A stretch of DNA of 64,000 nucleotides from Chloranthus sessilifolius (lineage: Eukaryota; Streptophyta; Magnoliopsida; Chloranthales; Chloranthaceae). The notes beneath the pieces were generated by a model. The model had not been told where the DNA came from and did no database searches. It saw nothing but the letters and a program-made list of their open reading frames with translations. Within the stretch, counting starts at the first letter, position 1, and each line of letters opens with the position of its first letter. Where the stretch lies: contig CM037587.1 in NCBI GenBank assembly GCA_021018995.1, positions 70,203,604-70,267,603 of the forward strand. Direction: 5' to 3'. Shown here piece by piece: positions 20,905 to 32,742 of this stretch. The position numbers were made by a program, and so were the translations under genes.

Positions 20905-23830
20905 TGTAACAACCTGGATTTTCTTAAATTTCATTTAATGGTGTTAGATATATTTTACACTATGCATGGTATTAGTGCTCCATATCAGAACCTTCCCTAC
21001 TTTTAAAAAACCTTATTTAAGTTACATAAGTCTCTTCTTCTTTTCTTAGTCTAATCATTTGAAAAACCAATGCCATCTCTTATTCTTTTTTTCTTTTAAG
21101 AAATCCTAGCCGTCAGGACCCCTCTTCCTTAACTCGTCTTTTCCAAAACTCTCATCTCATTTCTCTAAACTCTCTAATCTCTTCTCTAAAAACTTTTATT
21201 TGTTCTTTCATAAGAACCACCGCGATCTATTTCCACCGATGAGATGAAAGAGGAATAAAAAGAAACCTTGGACAAGCTATCACGTTGGACGTCGATATCT
21301 TCAACCCTAATCATCGTAGATCTACCGTTCACACTTCAATAGGTGGATACCCATCAATCCTCTCTGTACTTCTCAGATTCTATTGTGTAGGGTGCGTTCA
21401 ATCGCCCATTGACGGGCTAAATAAAAATAAATTTGTATATTTCTTTTTATATAAATATTGCTATAAAAATAAGAACATGACTAACTCTAGCTATAATTTT
21501 ATTCTATTTATTTTCTTATTATTATTTTGTCTTATTTCGAATCCATGAGATTGATGCGATAATAAACCCATAAGACTTAGTATGAAAGACGCTGATTGAT
21601 GTAGGATCCAATGTCACATTTTAAAAGGTTTAGTAGATAAAAATCTATGCTAAAATGTATTGCGATTGCACCATCATAAACTTTTCGGTCCAATATCAAA
21701 CTCACGGCCATGAACTCGAACTCGCGACCATCGAGATATTAGACTCGATATTTTGGTCATAACATTTTACTCCTACCTCGGATTGACACAATTCTTACGA
21801 CATTTAAAAGAAGACAACGAGCTTTACAGCTTTGTATAAAATAGTCATTTCATGAATCTGATGTTTTAGAAGTTAAAATAGAGCGACAAGTCGGTATCAG
21901 TTCTAAATGACCCAAGGTTGCACAAATTTAATATTATTTTCTAATTTGTATGACAAAAAATTCTTATGCATATTATATCTTACTTAAGGTCTTCTTGATC
22001 GATAGTCATGATAAATCTCAACTTAGATATTGTAAATATCTTTTAATTTAATCCAATTATAGTATATATATATATATATATATCATGAAGATTTAGAAAT
22101 TCGATGCTCTTGTGAAATCGAATTCTAACCTTCATGTAATTGATGTCACACCCTCTGATAACTATCTTGTTCTATAGTGATATTGAGATGCTATATAAAT
22201 ATATATATATATGTACCAACGTAATATAATCGTGAAATTAAATCATTCTATTTAAATAATGTTATGCGTTTATTTTGATTATGTAGTACGAGTTAAAGAT
22301 AAGATAGATCATGTAAGCGAGTGTATGAGAGCATGCCTATGCTTGGGCATGATATTTCGCTGAGATGATATAAAAGCAAGAATCACACCGTATTCGCATG
22401 CTTCATAATTTATGGTGGTATGGGACATCATGACGAGTATGGTGAGTGTGAATTCAGTGTAACCTTATACACGGTGCCATATACAATGATCCTATCACCC
22501 CTGAGTTTGAAATATGTTTGATTAAGTTAAGGAGTATGATATGACATTTAACCTTTAGGCATTAGTTATGGTGGGGTCACAGTCACGTGAAACTCAGAAC
22601 GTAGGCATCAATGTATGGATGTAGCATCTATATGGTAGTATGGGCTGGCACACGAAGTACATCAAGGTTACTATGAAACCCATCCCTTGGAAAGCTTGAA
22701 TGGAGAAACTTATCGCACCATGGTTCACTATAAATTCAAGTTGTAGGTGTATGTTAAGATATGAGTATGATAATAAGACACCGTTGTGTAGACCAGCAGA
22801 GGATTAAGAACGTATGTTTGTACGTGTCATTCCTTACGTAGCTACGGTAAGGGCCACAACATCTTACAACTAAGACGGGTCTTTGGGAAGACAGTATTAG
22901 TATGTTATGAGTTACGATTGGCTAAGTCTCCCCTTAGACTAAATGAGGTGTATGAGTTTGTTATAGAGGGCGTTATATTATGATGATAAGCTACTATGGT
23001 GACCCTCACATGGTAGGCTCGAGCAGCGACTGTGACACAGGTCGCATTAGAATTTATGAGTATGTAGATACCCATGCGATGTATAGACACATGTGATGAT
23101 AAAAATAAGACATGTTATGTTATGAGATATGGTGAGGTACATTAGGACTAGAGTGTGTTTAGATCATGGTCTTACATTTATGATATGATATGAACTCTAT
23201 GATATATATAGAAATGTATTATTTCTTCTTTCGAATTATACTATCATACTATTATTATGACTCACGAGATATACCCACAATGTACCTGAGTAGTGTGGGG
23301 TGGATTGTTAGTGTATCCACTAAGTTGCGCATTGTTTAACAACTCCGCCCTCATGACATTCATTTATTTTAGGTGATTATATCAACGGAGTTGACGTTGG
23401 CTATTATGATTCTAGTGGCACTGACTTTGTTGACCTGACGGACGTAGAGTACTGGGAGGAGGGCGACGCTGTTGAGTACCGGGAAGACCTTAGTACTGAT
23501 TTTGACCCGAGTGCAGACTATTAATAGTAGTAGATTCGGTACTAAGTTTTATTTTATACTGTTATTGTTGACTCGTAGCCTCGTAATCGGATTTATTTCT
23601 GACTCTTCCTTTTTTGATTAGAAGTTATTACTTGGATTTTAATCGCATTTAATCATTATTTATGATTGCCTTTATTTCATTCTTTTCTTGTTGGATTCAC
23701 AAATTTTCGTGGAACCATATTTACGTGAGAACTCTGATTATGTGTATGTCTGCTTAGCATATCTGGGATGCTTGGCGGTCATAACTCAGAATTTTAGGTC
23801 CTCGGGATGGGCTAGAATTTCAGGTTGTGA
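20905..23830 (+). repeat. 5' LTR of element C
   Basis: About 2.9 kb. It starts TGTAACAACCTGG and ends near ...AGGTTGTGA, six bases before the PBS. Two TA-rich tracts (22062-22082, 22197-22212) are present. An acidic coding-like stretch (23390-23523; FVDLTDVEYWEEGD, EYREDLSTDFDPSADY) lies near its end behind a pyrimidine-rich tttattttag. No palindrome repeat set is evident. Confidence 0.75.
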
Positions 23831-23836
23831 CTGAGA

Positions 23837-23848
23837 TGGTATCAAAGC
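23837..23848 (+). other. Primer-binding site of element C
   Basis: tggtatcaaagc is one base from the initiator-Met PBS TGGTATCAGAGC. It sets the orientation and the LTR border. Confidence 0.8.
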
Positions 23849-24059
23849 CCATGCTTTACTTCTAATTAGCCTTTAGGGACTTAAATTATTACAAGTTCTA
23901 AGTCTCTATTTTTTATCGACTTTGGATCGACCAATTCCTTGATTACACTGAGTTTCATTTCTTAAATCAGAGTTAAGCCTGTATCATTGGATGGTGCGCT
24001 TGCAATTTCTACATCGTGAGGAGACGTCATGATGACATCTAAAATTTGCAAAGCTACGA

Positions 24060-25878
24060 TCTATGTAATTGGAAAGCATGAGTTACCCGTAGATTTTATA
24101 GTACTCGGATTCCAAGACTGCGACATAAACCTCGATATGGATTGGTTAGCGGTTAATCATGCCTTAGTAGATTACTTTTCTAAAGTAGTCGTCTTCTGAC
24201 CTATTGGGAGCCCTTCGTTCAAATTTCATGGCATTAAAAGGGGAGGAACAACCTTACTTGTTACACTCGATAATGGTCGTGATGAGAAGTCGGATCCCTC
24301 AATTATTCCTATCATTGAAGATTTTGTCAATGTTTTTTCAGAAGAATTGCCTGGACTTCCTCCTGATTGAGAAATATAGTTTAAGATTGATCTTGCACCT
24401 GCTACCCTACCTATTGCATAGGTTCCATCCCGAATGACACTAGAAAAACTAAAGAGTTAGAGATTCAGTTACGAGAGTTGTTTGATAAGGGATTTATCCG
24501 ATGTAGTGATTCGTTATGGAGAGCATCAATTTTATTCGTAAAGAAGAAAGATGGTTCGATGAGACTTTGTATTGACTACTGATAGCTGAATAATGTGACC
24601 ATGAAAAATCGATACCCTCTTCCTCATATCAATGATGTATTTGACCAGCTACAGGGTGCTATTTACTTTTTGAAGATAGATCTTAGGTCCGAATACCACC
24701 AGTTGAAAGTCAGAGCAGAAGATATTTCAAAGACTGCTTTTAGGACAAGGCATGGACACTACAAATTCCTCGTTATGCCTTTTAGACTCACAAATGCACA
24801 GGATATGTTTATGGGCGTAATGAATTGTGTATTCAGAGAGTTTCTTGACAAGTTCTTCGTCGTGTTCATCGACGATGTCCTTATTTATTCTCGTTCGAAA
24901 GAAGCTCATAAGGACTACATTCGAATTGTGCTACAAACACTCCGTGAGCACAGGTTGTATGCGAAATTAAGCAAGTGTAAATTTTGGCTTGAGAATGTAG
25001 CTTTCTTTGTCATGTAATTTCTACCGCAGGGATTTATGTAGATCCATCAAAGATTGAAGTTATTACAAAGTGGCAAGCACCGAAGAATGTCACCATGGTG
25101 AGAAGTTTTCTCGGCTTAGCTGGGTATTATCGTAAATTTCTAGAAGAGTTCTCTCGTTTAGCACTCCCTCTTACTATGCTAATCTGTAAGAATAGTAAGT
25201 TTGTGTGGACAGATCAGTGCGAGTATAATTTTAATTTATTGAAGCAGAAACTCATGACAGCTCCCATACTCACCTTACCTTCTTGACTTAGTGATTATGA
25301 AGTTTACACGGATGCCTCGCGCCAGGGACTTAGGTGTCTGTTGGAACAATGTAAGAGAGCCATTGCCTATAGCTCGAGGTAGTGGAAAATACAGGAGAAG
25401 AACTATCTGGTTCATGATCTTGAATTAGCAGTGAATATCTTCACCCTAAAGATTTGGCGTCACTATCTATATGGTGAGACTTTCAAGATCTATACGGACC
25501 ATAAAAGCCTCAAATATTTATTCTATCAGAAAGATCTAAACTTGAGGCAGAGACGGTGGATGGGGTATATGAAGGACTATGACTGTTCGATTAATTACCA
25601 TTCGGGTAAAGAAAACATTATTGTTGATGATCTAAGTCAAAAATCCTCAGGATTGCTAGCACATCTAGAAGCTTGGAAGCTGCTAGATGAGATTGCTCAG
25701 TTAGATGTGCAACTTGATAGAATTGGAGAAGGAGCATATCTAGCTAGTAAGATGGTCAAACCTACCTTTGTTGACAGTATCAGAACCGAGCAGCTCTTAA
25801 ATCCCAAAGTTTCAAAGATTATAGGACAGTTAGTCGAGGTCCCTAAACACGGCTTTTCCATGTGTATTGATGAGATCT
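24060..25878 (+). pseudogene. pol: PR, RT and RNase H region of element C
   Basis: The protease end shows CDINLDMDWLAVNHALVDY (about 24120). RT carries [16 protein letters not shown]-type sequence, [31 protein letters not shown] and the active-site block [13 protein letters not shown] (about 24860). The thumb and RNase H follow ([51 protein letters not shown]). The end, up to element 2, is the start of the integrase region. No gag domain is recognised between the PBS and PR. It is broken by several changes. Confidence 0.8.
25874..25878. repeat. Target-site duplication of element 2, left copy
   Basis: gatct directly before the LTR start TGTTGTC. The right copy at 40880-40884 reads gatcc, a match at four of five bases. 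Both lie in element C integrase sequence. Confidence 0.75.
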
Positions 25879-28245
25879 TGTTGTCTTGCTTACCTTTCAA
25901 TTATTAAAGGGTTAAGACATCAAAATAGGAGGACAAAGTATAGAGGTATGGGCTCAAGGTAAGTAAGCAGTCTTGTAAAAACTAGGGCTGTTGCAGCAAG
26001 CTTTAAGAGATAAGTAAGGGTATTCCCATAGGGAAATGTGTTCTAAAATATAGTAAATCTCCAGATCTATAACAGATCTGGTACTCTAACCTATCTTAGT
26101 TTAAAACAAAGCAAAATCGGAGAGAGGAGAGGTTTCTAAGAGATGTAACTTTACTAAAAACTACAAAAATCAAATATAAAATGATCCAGAATTGATTAAA
26201 CTCATATTCAAGGGAATGAAAAAGATTAAAATCAAAGGTGGAGAGCAGCAGCTAGGGGTTTTGGTCTTTACTAAAAATCAATTGAATCAAAGGCAGTGCA
26301 TAGGACAGATTTGCAGCAATCCTTTATCTGGCTACAAGCTCAGATGCAAGGTAAAAGAATCCACTCTCAACCAAAGAATTGAAGTAGTCCTAAGGCTATG
26401 ATCTATCCACTAAAATGGTCACATATCATCTCAGAGATTGTTCCAATTCAAGGATATTGATTGAAATAGGTAAGCTATTGCAGATATTGTGGGTGCCAGA
26501 CTACAAGCTCAGGCATCCACAGGAATATCCAATCCAGGGAAATCAAATATGAAAAAGTAAAATATAGATCAGAATCACCTTTAAAAACTACAATTACATT
26601 GCAATAACACAACTTACAATCCTATTGTACTCAGATCTGTAATCTGGGCAACATACAATCCATCTATACAACCTCTGAAACTCTTGATTTACAGCTCCCA
26701 ACCTCACCCTAGCTACTAAAGAGGTTTAGCCAACCATAATTGGCTAAGGAGGGAATGGGGAAGAAGGGAGAGAGAGGGAACTTTTGGAGGGAAATGGAAA
26801 TCGGATTTGGCTCTGGTTCTCCCCCAATTTCTGGATGCTAGCTCTGTAAATTCTTCAAGCTTTTATACTCTTCTCCTCCCTTCACAGATCTGTTTTGGCC
26901 AATTAGAGCTCAAGAGAATAATTCTATTATTCTGAGCTGCTGATGTGACTGATTTCTCTTATAAATGCTCTTTTCCCATTGGTCCAAAACTAGTAGGCAC
27001 ATGTGATGTAGTTAGAGGGCTCCCATTCATGTGCATTTGTGTTCCAAAAATACCCCCAAGGGTCATTAACACTCCTTAAAACTCATGCGCAGAATTCTGA
27101 AGTTGGCAGCTGATGTGAAAGGAACTAAGAAGTTCACAATTCGAATGTCGAGAGGATCAGGGAACCTCTCGACAGGTTCTGAGACTGCTTGGTGTTCTCA
27201 TCGACAGGTTGAAGTGGCTTTCGATAGGTTTAGAGACTTCTCGAGAAGTTTAGCTAACTAGTCGACAGGATTGGAGTACATTTCTATCTTTTGTCCAGTT
27301 CTCCATTCATCCTCTCGAATGGTTATACAAAATCCTGTCAACTGCTTGTGAGGCTGAGTTGCACTAGTCGATAGGATTGAAGCCCGTTTTCACCTACTGT
27401 TTAGTCTCATTACATCCTCTCGACAGGTTATAGAAAATCCTGTCGACATCTTTGTAAAGCTCCTGTTGAGCTTTCGACAGGTTGGAAATAGCGCTCGACA
27501 GATTGCTTGAACCTCGCAAGGATGAGCGTAGCTTCAGGTAAGTTGTCGACAGGTTGCATTGCACTGCTCGACAGGTTCAATTGAACCTCTCGACTTCCCT
27601 TGTGCCTTCAGGTAAGGTGTCGACGGGATCCTTCACTACACTTCCAACCTCTCGATGGGATCTATCATCCTCTTCGACAGCTTAGCTTCTTTACCTTCTA
27701 ACCCCTCGACAGCTTAGCTTGTTTACCTTCTAACCCCTCGACAGGCTAGAGCACACTCTCTAATCCTCTTGATAGGTTCATGGAACCTCTCGATAACTTA
27801 ACTTTTGTCTCCAGAACCTCTCGACAGGTACTGGGAACCTCTCGACTTCTTAGAGTGTCCTCTTGAGATATTCTGCCTTGAGTTTCCACAGCTGGCACAC
27901 ATCTTTGGTATGCTTTTCTTCATTTTTTCACCACCCAGCAGACTCTTGGTGGGTTCAATCTTCATTCCTTGTAACTGCACTTAATACTAAGCATACCCAG
28001 TTGGGCCCATGAAATTCTCATGAACTTGCAAGGCTCTGTGGATTCTTTGATTGGCAGGCCTTTGCATTGTTTGAGCACATGTTGAGTAGTAGACTGCTTC
28101 TTTGGCCTTTTTAGATGGATGCTTGCATTAAGGCTGCAATTTATTGCTTATCTACAAAGCACATTAAAACACCTTATTAGTATGCTCAATGGTCCCTCAA
28201 AGGTCAGGTTAGGAGGTGAAAAATAGTATTTTTCACTGCTTAACA
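25879..28245 (-). repeat. 3' LTR of element 2
   Basis: About 2.37 kb, colinear with 38578-40879. On the minus strand it begins TGTTAAGCAGTG and ends with the complement of tgttgtc. TATA box: agcttttatactc on the plus strand (26857-26869), that is TATAAAAG on the minus strand. The GTCGAC array lies upstream of it in U3. Confidence 0.9.
27140..27860 (-). repeat. AACCTSTCGACAGGTT palindrome array in 3' LTR of element 2
   Basis: About twenty-five variants of cctctcgacaggtt or cctgtcgac occur over 720 bp. Good examples lie near 27165, 27425, 27470, 27545, 27575, 27735 and 27820. The full-length consensus is AACCTGTCGACAGGTT, palindromic around CG. Common variants replace CG by TG or CA. Confidence 0.9.
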
Positions 28246-28257
28246 CACCCTCAAACC
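28246..28257 (-). other. Polypurine tract of element 2
   Basis: The minus strand reads GGTTTGAGGGTG immediately before the LTR start TGTTAAGC. The purine-rich run is short but positioned as expected. Element H has an almost identical tract (GGTTTGCGGGTG). Confidence 0.7.
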
Positions 28258-30114
28258 TAAGCTTTGCTAGTCCCTGAGCAAAAGAGAAAGTAAAAACAAT
28301 TATTGAAAATGAAAAATGCTACTATTGTAGGGAGCACAAATGCATTTAGCAGATGCATAAAGCCGTTTGAACTACTAGGTGATTCCTAGTGGAGGAGTGA
28401 AGTCTCTTGAGTGTTTTCAGTGAAGGTACCCACAAACTTCTCCAATGACTCAGTTAGTACCAATGCAACATGTTAAAACAAAATTCAAGTAAAATCAAAT
28501 TCATTCCACACCTTGTTTATTCAATTTTAGAGGATTCTCAGCAGAAAATCAGCAGTTTAAAATTGAAACTCTGCTGTAATTCCTTCACAATCAATCAACT
28601 CATTTCAAGACATTTTGTATGAAAATCAATGCAGAGCTTGCCATCAAATTGAGAATTCGGTTTTAATAATGCCCCAACAAACCTAATTTCATACTCAAAT
28701 CTTACCAAGGTTGTCACTCACAATAAAAATAGAAGGGTGCATCATTTCACATAGCTCAAGAATAGTTACAGCCCTCAAATAATACTGCAAGCATGAGCAT
28801 AGGCATTGCTCTAATTTATGAAATTTTCTAACTCTTTTCACCATAGATTAAATAAATCCTCATCTCTATATGACAGCTCAATCCATTTTAGATCAGAAAG
28901 GTCTTTTTATTGGGTTGTAATGTGGCTTATGGGTGAGGTTTATGAAGGATAAAGGGTAAGGAAAGCTTCAAAATTGAGAAATCAGTAAGGTAAGGAGGTG
29001 ACATGTACACCTTCTTCAATTCAGCACAAGCTTCATCTTTGAATTTTCAGAATTGAAGTGATCAATTTCCAATCCTCATTTCAATGTATCCAATGAAGTG
29101 ACTTCTCTCTTATTTTTATTTTGCTTTTCTGTTTCTTTTTTTTTCTATATTTTTTTTTCAATATTTTTGTATTTTCTGATGGGCTAGAATGCCACAACTG
29201 CCACCAACTGTGTTTCCTTCTCTTCCAACCAAATATCAAACCTTGCTCCTCTAACCTCACTTCTCCTTCTATTTCCTGAATTCTCAGATTGATGGTGAAT
29301 TGAACTAGGTCAAGGGGTTTTGGGTTCAAATTTTTTGGTTTTTATCAAAGAAAAACTGAGATTTTTAAGGCTCAAATGGTGTGTATCAAGGGCAGTTCAA
29401 AGGTGAGAATTTTTAGGATCAAAGTGTCCAAAGGATGGCCCTACTTCATGTCCTCAATGTCATGAATGCTGTCAAGCTATTTCAACTTGGATTTGCCCAA
29501 CTTCTAGTGAGCAAAGTAGATTCAATCAGTCCTTTGAGCAGAAAAATTGCCAAAATACTCTTCAAAGAAAAATTATTCAGGTCCAAATCTCACTGGGTAT
29601 GATCTTTCATGAAATTTTTGGGGGATATCCTCACAATTTTCTCTCTTCAAGTTCACTAAGCATCAAATTTGTTTTTGAAAATTCCTGACATTTGTTTTAT
29701 GACAATGTTAAAGCTATAGCAATGTTCAGTTTTAAAAAGTTTTATAAATTTCCTCTTTTTCAAAAATTAGGTAGGACTTTACTTTATTTTCACAAATTTT
29801 ATTCAATCATAGTTGTATTAACATTAACTATCCCATTGGCACACTCTTCCATACCCTCAAACCTATGAGGAGCAGTGTCCTCACTGATTTAAAGATAAAG
29901 TGCATGTGCAGCAAGGTAGAATCAAATACAAAACAAAGTAAGTAACAACATCAAACAAGGCACACACAAATAATTAAAACACACAAAAAACAAACATAAA
30001 GACAAAGTAAATCACACAAAATATACTAAAGAGAAATTTCTTTCATAACACAAAAATTTGTGCAATGCAAAGGCAAATAACTACAAAAAGAATATACACA
30101 AACACCCTAACTAA
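28258..30114 (-). other. 3' untranslated region of element 2
   Basis: 1.86 kb without a recognisable coding domain; AT-rich. The first 220 bases are conserved in element H (42981-43200), including gggagcacaaatgcatttagc and taggtgattcctagtggagga, and so are the 28840-28930 phrases (tcagaaaggtcttttt.tgggttgtaatgtgg). Conservation between families suggests a functional 3' UTR or packaging signal. Confidence 0.6.
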
Positions 30115-31738
30115 TTAGATGTTGAAATCTAGTCTTGGACTCCTTTTCCTTTTTCTTTCTTCGAAGCAGCAAGGTGAAGTGGTTGGTGGGGTAGTCTTAG
30201 TTGCTTGTGTAGGCTCTCTGGCAGCCATTTCAACAACTCTCTTTTCTAGTATTTCTGCCTTCTTTTTAGCAAGTTGAACTCTAGTTTCATACAATTCTCT
30301 GGAGGCCCTTGTGACCTCTTTGGAGGCAGCTAACCTCTTCTCAAGTCCATCAGCTCTTAATTTCTCTGTTGCTGCTGTATTCTTCTCAAATTGAATCCAA
30401 ATTTCTTGCGAGTCATTTGATATTCTCTGCCTCTCTATTTTGTGATCCAGTTGCATTTGATGTATCTGTGCGTCATAGGGCATTCAGATTGAGGTTCTGA
30501 GGTCAGCCATGGCTCCGATGACATCCCTTTTAAGGTATGAGTTTTGTTGTATGACATGGAAGAGGGTAAAGTATGGAGGTATGGAAAAGAAAAAGGTAGG
30601 TACTATGGGCTGCTCAGCACTGGAAGAAGAGATGGATGATGGACTGGGTGGGGTGGAGATTGAGGGTAAAGGGTGAAGGACTTTAAGTTCAGGCTTAGGG
30701 TCAGTTTGGGTTGAAATGGAGGTGGGGATTAGGTTGTCCACATCTATGGCAGCATTGGTAAAGGTAGGAGGAGGGATATATGGAATGGGTTTAGTGGGTG
30801 AAGTGGCAGGTGTGGTGGCAGCTAGGGTTAAGGGTTGGGGGGGGGTATGGATGGGTGTAGGGGTAGGGATTGGTTGTTCCACCTCAGTAGTGGAAACCAC
30901 TGCTAAAGGAGATGGAGGTGGTGTGGGTAAAGGAGTAGGTGTAGGAGTAAGGACTGGAAGAGGTTGGCTGGTTAAGGTGGAAGGGATGAGGGTGGACTGA
31001 ATGGCCTGAAGGCAAGTGGCCATAGCAGCTTGGTTGGCTATGTTTGTTTGAAGCTGGGCAAGGATGGTGGTAAGAAGGGAAAGGATTTGGGTAGAGGCCT
31101 TAGGTAGGACTTGGGCTTAGGTAATAGGTGAAATGAGGTTAATGGGGTGGAAGGGAGATGTGGGGGCATGCTGAAAAGGTGGGGTGGGTGTAGACTGGAA
31201 ATGGGTAGGTTGTGGGGAGTCAGGTAGGGGGTATATTCATACCCAATGTCTCCCACAATGGAGTCAATTAGGGATGAATATCCCTTAGTGGTTAGGTGGT
31301 CCTAGGTATGTGGAGGTGAGATGGAAAAGGTAGGATCAAAGTCAAAGGGAATGGATGGTGGAGAAGTGGTAAGAGGGGTGATGGAAGGTGCAGGGCTGAA
31401 AGGTTCAGCAACTAATATGGATGGTCTAGTTGGAGGTAAGGTAGGGATGGGGTCTATGGTAAGAAGAGTAACTGACAGAGGTGTGGATGTAGTGATGGTT
31501 GAAAGGGTGGCTAAGCTGCTAGGGGGGATAGAAACTGAGATGGAAGGTATGGCAGGGGAGGGGATGGGGAGGCTGGCATTAGTGGAGCTAATCACAGGCA
31601 CAGGTACAGCAGTGGAAGGAATGAATAAGGGGTTTCCTTGGGCTATGTAGCTAGCCTACCGAATTTTCTAGTGGTTTTGGTGGCGGATGTAGAAGGGGCT
31701 TTGAAAAGCTTGGGAAGGGTATCCTCTTGGTCAGCCAT
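30115..31738 (-). pseudogene. aORF of element 2: Pro/Ser/Thr-rich protein with C-terminal coiled coil
   Basis: Sits between integrase and the 3' UTR on the sense strand. It begins MADQEDTLPKLFKAPST near 31738. A long low-complexity Pro/Ser/Thr region follows (TPTPTPLPTPPPSP-type repeats). A short hydrophobic segment (TFFFSIPPYFTLFHVIQQNS) comes next, then a charged coiled coil (HKIERQRISNDSQEIWIQFE; EKLRADGLEKRLAASKE; RVQLAKKKAEILEKRV). It ends with a basic tail (EERKRKRSPRL). The LFYQH domain of the element 1 and A aORFs is not recognisable. The basic tail could be a nuclear localisation signal. The function is unknown, and the aORF is broken. Confidence 0.6.
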
Positions 31739-32049
31739 TATACACTCAATCCACACAAATTATATTTCAACAATTCACAAAAATCCTCTGTTTCCCAAAT
31801 GAATTACCACACAAACTTATAATAAAAGTATTGAGCTTGGAAATCACAAAGTAAAGATGAAGGAAAACTTACCCATAGAAAACCTAGGGTTTTCAGATCT
31901 TGATGTGCACGACACCAAATTGGCAGAGACTAGGTGTAAAATGTAGCCCTTGAGGAATTAAAGCAAATGGAACAATGGCTGAGTGATTGGAGTAGACACC
32001 CGTGAGGTAGAGGAAGAAGAAAGAAAATTGAAATTGGCGGAGAGAAAAT
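31739..32049 (-). other. Leader between the palindrome array and aORF of element 2
   Basis: About 310 bp, pyrimidine-rich on the minus strand, with no coding domain. No clear TATA box was found, unlike element 1. Confidence 0.45.
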
Positions 32050-32480
32050 AAAGCTCAGAGACAAGCTGTCGAATGGCTGAATTGAGTTGTCAATAGGTTT
32101 AAAACAATGAAATTTGAGTTTTGACAGGATTGGGGGCAAGGTGTTGACAAGTTGATACAACTTGTCGAATAGTGAAAAGCAGCTAAATGTCTCGAGAGGT
32201 TCACTCAATCTTGTCGACGGGTTCAAGGCTTCAGAAAAATTCACTTCGAGAGGTTCACAAAACCTCTCGACAGGTACTCTAAACCTGTCGACAATGCACC
32301 CAAAAACCTTCAGAACCTGTTGACAAGTTTATAGATCCTATCGACAATCATATTTACACCTTCAGAACCTGTTGAGAATTGACTCAAACCTCTCGACAGG
32401 TCCCAAATCTTATCGAAAAGCATATTGAGAACCTTCAAAACCTGTCGAAATGTTCTCCACGCCTCTCGACAGGCAGTTTC
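32050..32480 (-). promoter_or_regulatory. Internal GTCGAC palindrome array upstream of the element 2 aORF
   Basis: About 14 sites occur in 430 bp: aacctctcgacaggtac (32260-32277), aaacctgtcgacaatg (32281-32297), cctctcgacaggtcc (32389-32403), cctctcgacaggcag (32462-32476), and variants such as cctgttgacaagt. The consensus is that of the LTR array of the same element. The array lies between the integrase end and the aORF and is not flanked by LTR sequence. Confidence 0.85.
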
Positions 32481-32742
32481 TCAGTTCAAACAGATTTTTA
32501 TTAGTTCCCAAATCCATTTTACACATAGAGTTGTCAAGTTTATTTATCTCCCATTGATTTCTCTTGCCTTGGAGTTGATGGTTCGTGCTTCTAAACAATT
32601 TACGAAGGACTCATGATTTGTAAATGCAACCATCAAGCGCAATTGGCAACCATATTTACAATGCCAATCAAATTTAAAATAGAAACAATAACAAACACTG
32701 ACAAAAATAGCAGCTATGATACATAGTATACAATGTTGAAAA

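Noticed and set aside
21285-21548. Possible 87-residue host gene with a hydrophobic C-terminus
   Set aside because: It lies inside the LTR of element C, its tail is AT-rich low complexity, and nothing in it is recognisable.
20905-23830. A palindrome array in LTR C like those in the other families
   Set aside because: I looked for repeated self-complementary 10-16-mers and found only isolated ones and TA runs; C appears to be an exception.
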